Shown here: positions 8,579 through 13,881 of the stretch, in pieces
Position numbering within the stretch: position 1 is the first letter of the stretch
Layout of the letters: each line of letters begins with the position of its first letter
Source: Saprospiraceae bacterium
GTDB lineage: Bacteria; Bacteroidota; Bacteroidia; Chitinophagales; Saprospiraceae
Assembly: GCA_020849825.1 (NCBI GenBank)
Contig: JADZFP010000355.1
Coordinates: 1-13,881 of the forward strand
Length of the DNA stretch: 13,881 bases
Reading direction: 5' to 3'
Translations under genes and position numbers: made by a program
The notes under the pieces: model-generated
What the model was told of the DNA's origin: nothing
The model's database searches: none
The model's input: the letters and a program-made list of their open reading frames with translations, nothing else

Positions 8579-8602
8579 TGTTTGTCCCCCTGTTTGTCCC
8601 CC
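8579..8602. repeat. Perfect 12-bp tandem repeat in the divergent intergenic region (possible operator)
   Basis: TGTTTGTCCCCC occurs twice back to back (8579-8590 and 8591-8602), preceded by a partial match (TTGTC at 8574-8578). It lies between the divergent regulator and secreted-protein genes. It sits about 32 bases upstream of the plus-strand -7 candidate at 8634 and about 22 bases upstream of the minus-strand candidate, a usual place for activator or autoregulator binding. A role as binding site for the LuxR-like protein is inference. Confidence 0.5.
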
Positions 8603-8633
8603 GAAAAGGTCTGCTATCCGGATTGATTAGAAA

Positions 8634-8641
8634 TACTTTTG
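8634..8641 (+). promoter_or_regulatory. Bacteroidota-type -7 element (TACTTTTG) for the secreted-protein operon
   Basis: TACTTTTG matches the Bacteroidota sigma-factor -7 consensus TAnnTTTG exactly and lies 76 bases upstream of the ATG at 8718. I see no good -33 TTG at the usual spacing, so activation by a regulator would fit. The leader after it ends in an AT-rich stretch (about 8690-8717) with no Shine-Dalgarno site, normal for this phylum. Confidence 0.5.
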
Positions 8642-8717
8642 TCGCCTCAAAAAGCCCTTGACCTGCCCCGCCCAACCACCGCGCTTCATTTTAATTTTTA
8701 TTAAAAATCAGAACATT

Positions 8718-9212
8718 ATGAATCGTTTTTTCCCCGTCATTCTTCCTGCCCTGCTATTGTTGTTTTTTACAACAGGGGCGCTGGCCCAACAACCTGCCTC
8801 GACCTACGACCCCAATCGATACAAAGATGAACCGCTCTGGATTCAGATGATGAACGACCCCAATGCCAATTATTACGAAACCATCGAGGCATTTCGCGAA
8901 TTCTGGGAAGGCTACAAGTTGCCCGGCGAACCCGAAGAAATGACTGCCCGCGACGGTTTTGAAAGGGAAATCGGCCTCGAATCGGCGGAAGAACGGGAAA
9001 GAGAGAAAAAAGAAAAAAAAGAAAAAAAGCGGCGAAAAGCGCCTGACGGCGGCGATTACAGTTTCGAGGTAAAACAGTTCAAAGGCTGGTGGCTCGATGC
9101 TCAGGACTGGGTACAACCCGACGGCCGCATTCTGCCTCCGGAAGAACGGCAGAAGTTGATCGAACAACAGCAAAAAGAATTGAAGGAGATAGAAAACAAG
9201 CAAAAACAGTAA
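8718..9212 (+). CDS. Small secreted protein of unknown function with Lys/Glu tract
   Basis: 164 residues from ATG 8718 to TAA 9210-9212. The start is set by a Sec signal peptide (MNRFF, hydrophobic core, ALA|Q cleavage near residue 23); an in-frame start at 8658 would place about 20 unneeded residues ahead of it. The mature part has a conserved-looking N-terminal block (LWIQMMNDPNANYYETIEAF, then FWEGYKLPGEPEE), a highly charged Glu/Arg/Lys tract (about 88-109), an aromatic block (FKGWWLDAQDWVQPDGRILP, about 120-139) and a Gln/Glu/Lys-rich helical tail. No enzyme motif, T9SS sorting domain or membrane anchor is visible. It lies 21 bp before the giant propeller gene in the same frame, so the two are probably cotranscribed. 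It may be an export partner or accessory of that protein (inference). I do not recognise the family with certainty. Confidence 0.85.
   Translation: MNRFFPVILPALLLLFFTTGALAQQPASTYDPNRYKDEPLWIQMMNDPNANYYETIEAFREFWEGYKLPGEPEEMTARDGFEREIGLESAEEREREKKEKKEKKRRKAPDGGDYSFEVKQFKGWWLDAQDWVQPDGRILPPEERQKLIEQQQKELKEIENKQKQ
9006..9028 (+). repeat. Interrupted poly-A tract (A6-G-A8-G-A7) inside the small secreted-protein gene
   Basis: Three A runs, 9006-9011, 9013-9020 and 9022-9028, encode the Lys/Glu tract. In GC-rich surroundings such a tract is a possible slippage site for polymerase, giving on/off variation or mixed frames, but it may simply encode a charged helix. Confidence 0.6.
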
Positions 9213-9233
9213 TCCTCAACACGCTTTCAACGC

Positions 9234-12200
9234 ATGAAAAAAATAATCACGCTTTTCGCCTTTTTTATCCTCCTCACATCCTCCGCCCTGGCTCAGCTGG
9301 CCAACTGGAGCAACATTGGCGCCACCGATTTCCCGCTCGATGTCAGCGGACAGATCAACGGTTTCTGCCGGATCGTGCAAATGAAGTTCCACCACAGCGA
9401 TCCCAACAGGTTTTACGCTGTGACCGCCGAAGGAGGTCTGTTTATTACGACCGACGCCGGAGAAAACTGGACGGTTGCGCCCGGCACCGAACCCATCACG
9501 TCGAGCTGCGCATCGGTCTGTATCGACCGCACCAACGATCAGGTCATTTACCTCGGCACCGGCGACCCGGATTATTATTCCAATGGCGCCGGGGTGTACA
9601 AATCCACCGACGGCGGCGTCACATTCACCGCTACGACGCTGACCAATTGTCTCGTCGATGAAATCCTGCAACACCCCACCGACGCGGCCACCTTTGTCGC
9701 CGTAACCAACAAGGGTATTTATAAAACAACGAACAACGGCTCTACCTGGACGGCCGTGACGGCGACGAATATTCCCTTTACCGACATGCAGCAAAACACG
9801 GCTGCCAACTCACTCATCCTGTATGCCTGTACCAATGAAACCACCCCGAGACTTTACCGCTCCACCGATTTTGGCAGCAACTGGACGCAGATCACCAGCG
9901 GCATCGTTGCTCCCACTATCAATATCCTGAGCGGAAGCCGTATCGCCGTGACGCCCGCCGACCCCAACATCGTGTATTTTTCACAGGTCGGCGGCGGCGG
10001 TATGTTGTTCAAATCGACCGACGGCGGCCTGAATTTTACCCTGATAAAAGACCAGGGATCGCCCTATCTGACTTTTTACAGCGACGACCCGGGCTCAAGT
10101 GGGCAGGGCAATTACAACAACACGCTTTTTGTCGATCGCCTCGACCCCAACAAGGTCTGGATTCAATCGCAAAACACCTGGTTTTCCGGCAACGGCGGCG
10201 CAACCTGGACGATGTTGTCCAAATGGTCGGTCATCATCCACACCGACCACCACCATTTGCTCCAGAGCCCCTACGACCCCTCCAAACTATACAGCTGCAA
10301 CGACGGCGGCGTATGGCTCAGTACCAACGGCGGCGCGACCTGGACGCCCAAAAGCAACGGCCTGTATGCCTACGAAATAGCGTCCAACTCCGGCAAATCA
10401 AGCCATACTGACCCGACCCTGGTTTCTATCGGCACCCAGGACAACGGCCGGCTTTACCGCACGGGCGACCAATGGTACACGACCCTTGGCGGCGACGATT
10501 ACGACAAGCGCGAGTTCGACTACCTGCCCAACGGCGGTTATATTTATTTCCTGGACGACAACGTGCGCACCAAAGCGCCCAACAACGGTACCACGACCTA
10601 CGGACTGCCCACGACCACCGTCGAAGCCATGGGCTTCAATCGCACCAATACCGAACTGGCATTCATGGGCAACCAGAATATTTACCGGACGACCAACCTG
10701 TCGGCTGCTACGCCCACCTGGACCCAGATTTCCACGTTCAGTAAAACCATAATGGCCATACACAGCTGCATCGCCAACCCCGACCGCCTTTACGTCATTA
10801 CCAACGATCAGACCATCTACGTCTCCAGCAACGCCACATCGGCCTCGCCGACGTTCAGCAACTACACCCTGCCAACGGCGTCCGGTACCCGAGCCAGTAT
10901 TGCAGCCGTTTGTACCAATGCCGACATCGTGTATATCGCTATCAACAACAAGGTTTACCGCTCTTCCAACGGCGGCGTAAACTGGACGGATATTTCCGCC
11001 GGCCTGCCCAACGTGAACCACCGGAGAATACTCACAGAAGACTACGGCGGCACCGAAGAACTGGCATTCGTAGCCACCAACAACGCCGTGTATTACCGGA
11101 AAGCCTCGCCCGGCACCTGGACCAATTACAGCACCAACCTGCCGGCCCGGCGCAGCCCCACCGATTTTTCCATGTACGACGACGGTACCGGACGTTCCCG
11201 AATCCGCTATACCTCCTACGGCCGGGCAGTATGGGAAACCGCTTTCGGCAACCTTCGCCCCCCGCAGGCCAACTTCACTTCCGATTACACCGGCAACCTT
11301 TGTCTGACCAATGGCGTCGTCAAATTCACCGACCTCTCCAATGGCGGCCCCTCGGCCTGGGAATGGTCGTTCCCTGGCGGTACGCCTTCGACTTCCACCG
11401 ACCCAAACCCCACGGTGACCTATTCCACACCGGGCTCCTATTCCGTTACGCTGACGATCACAACGGGCTCGGGGCCCTACACCGTCACGCAGAGCAATTA
11501 CATCACGGTACCGACTGTTGTTTCCGGCGGCACGTACAACGTGGGCGCCGGCGGCGACTTTACCACCCTAAGCGCGGCGGCGGCGTACTGGAATGCCAAT
11601 TGCATCAACGGGCCGGTCGTTTTTAACCTGACCGATGCCAGTTACCCGTCAGAAACATTTCCCATCACTTTCAACGCCAACAACTCGCTCTCCTCGCTGA
11701 CGATCAAACCAACGGGGACGACTTCCATCTCGGGCTCGTCGGCCAGCGCCCTCGTCATCATCAACGGCGCCGACCGAGTGACCATCGACGGCTCTTCGGG
11801 CAATACGGCCAATACGGTTTGTCCGCGCGTCACGGCCAGCCGCAACCTGACATTCACCAATACCAACGCCGGCACCACGAGTGCGGTGGTCTGGATTCAA
11901 AGCAACGGCTCCGACGGCGCTACGGACAACACGATCAAAAACTGTGTGCTGATCGGCAATACCAACACTACGACCCTGTTCGGCGCCGGCAGCGGCAGCA
12001 GCACTATCGGCGCAAGTTCCTTTGGGGTCGGAAACGACAACAACTCGTTCATCAACAACAAAGTACAAAAAACCCAGTACGGGATTTACTCCGGCGGCGC
12101 TTCGGTTGTGAATAAAAACCTCGGCACCGTTATCAACCTGAACGAGTTGAATTCGGCTTCGCCGAATAACATCCTGCGGACGGGCATTTTGGTCAAATTT

Positions 12201-13881
12201 GAAGACAATATCCTGATCTCCGGCAACAGCATCGGCAACACCAACACGACGGAACTGACGGCCTCGCACGGTATCGCCTGCGGCGGTGAGGCGAGCGGTT
12301 CGTACACCAGTTTTTCGGGCAGCGAAGTAACCAGCGCAACCATCACGTACAATGTGATCGATAATATCGTACGCTCCCAGTCCTTCGGCGGCGCTTTGGG
12401 GATTTACATCAGTTCCGTGGGTTCTACCACGGGTTCGGGCCCCAATGTTATTGCCAACAATATGATTTCACGGATCAATGCTCCTACTGCCGCATCAGGC
12501 AATTATATATCGGGTATCACCATCGGCGGCGGCCGCAACAGCAACACGAAGGTGTATTACAATTCCATTTACCTGAGCGGCACGCAGTCGAACAACATTC
12601 AAAGTTTCGGCGTAATGGTCGGGGGCTCGGAAAACACGGCAATCGTCGATTTTCGGGACAACATCATCGTCAATACCTTGTCGTCAACCAACCGGAGATA
12701 TGTCGCAGGCCTGGCGCACGGCAGTCCTTATCCCAGGATCACTTTCGATTACAACAACTGGTACGCGTCGGGGAGCAATTTTGCCGTGGTCGGCGGGTTT
12801 GGCAACTCACCCGCCGGCGACCGGAACAGCCTGGCCGCCTGGCAATCGGAAACGGGCAAAGACGCCAACTCAAAAAATGTGCTGCCCGAATTTATTTCCA
12901 CCTCCAATCCGCACCTTAACACCTCGGGCGCCAACAACCTGGCCAATTTGATCGGTTTCGGCACACCGCTGTCGATCAACTCCGATATTGATTGCGATAC
13001 GCGATACACCAACCCCGATATCGGCGCCGATGAAAACTGTATCAACCCGGATATCCCGACCCTGAGTGCTACGGCCAACCCGATTTGCCCGGGCAACAAC
13101 ACAACCATCAGCATTACGGCCGGAAACCTCAACAAGGCAACCGGCTGGTATTGGTATACAGGAAGTTGCGGCGGAACGCCTGCGGGCGCCGGTACTTCAA
13201 TAACGGTTTCTCCGACAGTCACCACGACTTATTACGTTCGGGGCGAAGGCGGCTGTGTGACGCCGGGCAGTTGCGCCAGCATTACGATCACTGTCAACAA
13301 CCCGGCGCCGGCCATTACCGGCCCTGTCTCCGTGTGCAACGGCGGCAACATCACCCTCGATGCCGGTAGCGGGTACAATTCCTACGCATGGTCTAACGGC
13401 GGCGGAAACAGCCAAACCGCCACTTTCTCCAATATCACCACAAATACCACCTACTCCGTCACCGTCACCGATGCCATCGGCTGTGTCGGAACGGATACGC
13501 ATTCCGTTACAGTCAACAACAACCCGACGCCGGCCATTACCGGTCCGACCAGCGTTTGCAGCGGTGGCAACGTAACCCTCGACGCCGGTAGCGGGTACAA
13601 TTCCTACGCCTGGTCCGACGGCGGGGGAAACAGCCAAATGGCGACTTTCTCCAACATCACCGCGACCACCACTTACTCCGTCACCGTCACTGATGCAAAC
13701 AACTGCTCCGGCTCCGATGCGCACACCGTCACGGTGAATGCCAACCCGACGCCGGCCATCACCGGCCCGACCAGCGTTTGCAGCGGCGGCAGCATCACCC
13801 TCGACGCCGGTAGCGGGTACAATTCCTACGCTTGGTCCGACGGCGGGGGAAGCAGCCAAATGGCGACTTTCTCCAACATCA
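9234..13881 (+). CDS. Giant secreted protein: Asp-box propeller, PKD, beta-helix, Ig-like and 74-residue repeats (3'-truncated)
   Basis: The frame stays open from ATG 9234 to the last base (1549 codons), with no stop in the window. A Sec signal peptide (MKKIITLF, cleavage after SSALA near residue 20) sets the start. Residues about 25-670 form a BNR/VPS10-like beta-propeller region with Asp-box motifs at about 72 (TTDAGENW), 124, 165, 210, 261, 320, 363 (STNGGATW) and 577 (SSNGGVNW). A PKD domain follows at about 677-760 (WEWSFPGG, TYSTPGSYSVTL). Residues about 765-1263 are a right-handed parallel beta-helix, opening with YNVGAGGDFTTLSAAAAYW and closing with DIGADENC. An Ig-like domain of the CHU_C-associated type lies at about 1269-1356 (WYWYTGSCGG, TTTYYVR). 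Identical-length 74-residue Ig/PKD-like repeats start at 1357 and run past the end. A T9SS sorting domain is expected downstream but not seen. Propellers of this type often act in glycan or protein binding; no sialidase catalytic set is evident. The function is inferred as surface binding. Confidence 0.92.
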   Translation, partial: MKKIITLFAFFILLTSSALAQLANWSNIGATDFPLDVSGQINGFCRIVQMKFHHSDPNRFYAVTAEGGLFITTDAGENWTVAPGTEPITSSCASVCIDRTNDQVIYLGTGDPDYYSNGAGVYKSTDGGVTFTATTLTNCLVDEILQHPTDAATFVAVTNKGIYKTTNNGSTWTAVTATNIPFTDMQQNTAANSLILYACTNETTPRLYRSTDFGSNWTQITSGIVAPTINILSGSRIAVTPADPNIVYFSQVGGGGMLFKSTDGGLNFTLIKDQGSPYLTFYSDDPGSSGQGNYNNTLFVDRLDPNKVWIQSQNTWFSGNGGATWTMLSKWSVIIHTDHHHLLQSPYDPSKLYSCNDGGVWLSTNGGATWTPKSNGLYAYEIASNSGKSSHTDPTLVSIGTQDNGRLYRTGDQWYTTLGGDDYDKREFDYLPNGGYIYFLDDNVRTKAPNNGTTTYGLPTTTVEAMGFNRTNTELAFMGNQNIYRTTNLSAATPTWTQISTFSKTIMAIHSCIANPDRLYVITNDQTIYVSSNATSASPTFSNYTLPTASGTRASIAAVCTNADIVYIAINNKVYRSSNGGVNWTDISAGLPNVNHRRILTEDYGGTEELAFVATNNAVYYRKASPGTWTNYSTNLPARRSPTDFSMYDDGTGRSRIRYTSYGRAVWETAFGNLRPPQANFTSDYTGNLCLTNGVVKFTDLSNGGPSAWEWSFPGGTPSTSTDPNPTVTYSTPGSYSVTLTITTGSGPYTVTQSNYITVPTVVSGGTYNVGAGGDFTTLSAAAAYWNANCINGPVVFNLTDASYPSETFPITFNANNSLSSLTIKPTGTTSISGSSASALVIINGADRVTIDGSSGNTANTVCPRVTASRNLTFTNTNAGTTSAVVWIQSNGSDGATDNTIKNCVLIGNTNTTTLFGAGSGSSTIGASSFGVGNDNNSFINNKVQKTQYGIYSGGASVVNKNLGTVINLNELNSASPNNILRTGILVKFEDNILISGNSIGNTNTTELTASHGIACGGEASGSYTSFSGSEVTSATITYNVIDNIVRSQSFGGALGIYISSVGSTTGSGPNVIANNMISRINAPTAASGNYISGITIGGGRNSNTKVYYNSIYLSGTQSNNIQSFGVMVGGSENTAIVDFRDNIIVNTLSSTNRRYVAGLAHGSPYPRITFDYNNWYASGSNFAVVGGFGNSPAGDRNSLAAWQSETGKDANSKNVLPEFISTSNPHLNTSGANNLANLIGFGTPLSINSDIDCDTRYTNPDIGADENCINPDIPTLSATANPICPGNNTTISITAGNLNKATGWYWYTGSCGGTPAGAGTSITVSPTVTTTYYVRGEGGCVTPGSCASITITVNNPAPAITGPVSVCNGGNITLDAGSGYNSYAWSNGGGNSQTATFSNITTNTTYSVTVTDAIGCVGTDTHSVTVNNNPTPAITGPTSVCSGGNVTLDAGSGYNSYAWSDGGGNSQMATFSNITATTTYSVTVTDANNCSGSDAHTVTVNANPTPAITGPTSVCSGGSITLDAGSGYNSYAWSDGGGSSQMATFSNI
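13302..13881 (+). repeat. Exact-period 222-bp tandem repeats (two full copies and a third cut by the window end)
   Basis: Copies begin at 13302, 13524 and 13746, each 222 bp (74 residues). Each encodes AITGP.SVC.GG, TLDAGSGYNSYAWS, FSNIT and YSVTVTDA. Over their shared 136 bases, copies two and three differ at about eight positions (about 94% identity by hand). The segment around GSGYNSYAWS is nearly unchanged in all three. The array very likely continues beyond the window. Confidence 0.9.

Noticed and set aside
8520..8675. N-terminal extension of the TPR-HTH regulator up to 8675
   Set aside because: It would place 52 residues, including the translated 12-bp repeat (GTNRGTNR), ahead of a clear lipoprotein signal sequence. 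The start at 8519 is more consistent.
9234..11250. Asp-box region as a sialidase
   Set aside because: Asp boxes are shared by many propellers. I could not see the arginine triad and Tyr/Glu catalytic set in expected places, so only a propeller fold is claimed.

Overview
The window looks like a chromosomal segment of a GC-rich member of the Bacteroidota. Three things point there: a C-terminal type IX secretion (T9SS) sorting domain, surface modules favoured in that phylum (Calx-beta, GEVED, HYR, PKD, 'CHU_C-associated' Ig-like), and a promoter element of the Bacteroidota TAnnTTTG type with A-rich leaders in place of clear Shine-Dalgarno sites. A saprospirian or similar environmental lineage is plausible, but the sequence alone does not fix the genus.

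Layout: (i) 1-6921, plus strand, is the 3' part of a giant secreted adhesin-like gene. It holds an end fragment plus twelve Calx-beta-type repeats, two GEVED domains, five HYR-like domains and a T9SS sorting domain; its start lies before the window. (ii) 6958-6992 is a strong intrinsic terminator in the 80-bp convergent gap. (iii) 7002-8519, minus strand, encodes a probable membrane-tethered one-component regulator: lipoprotein-type signal, TPR domain, one internal membrane helix, coiled coil and a LuxR-like helix-turn-helix. (iv) 8520-8717 is a divergent intergenic region with a perfect 12-bp tandem repeat and promoter-like elements. (v) 8718-9212, plus strand, is a small secreted protein of unknown function. 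(vi) 9234 to the window end, plus strand, starts 21 bp later and encodes a second giant secreted protein: Asp-box beta-propeller, PKD, parallel beta-helix, Ig-like domain, then 74-residue tandem repeats that run off the window. Genes v and vi are probably one operon.

Working model (inference): two large T9SS-type surface or secreted proteins flank a periplasm-sensing transcription regulator. The regulator may control the divergent operon and itself through the 12-bp tandem repeat. The adhesin genes carry highly similar internal repeats of different ages, so they are likely to vary in length and sequence between strains. No RNA genes, CRISPR arrays, transposases or attachment sites were seen, and no gap without a gene exceeds 200 bp.
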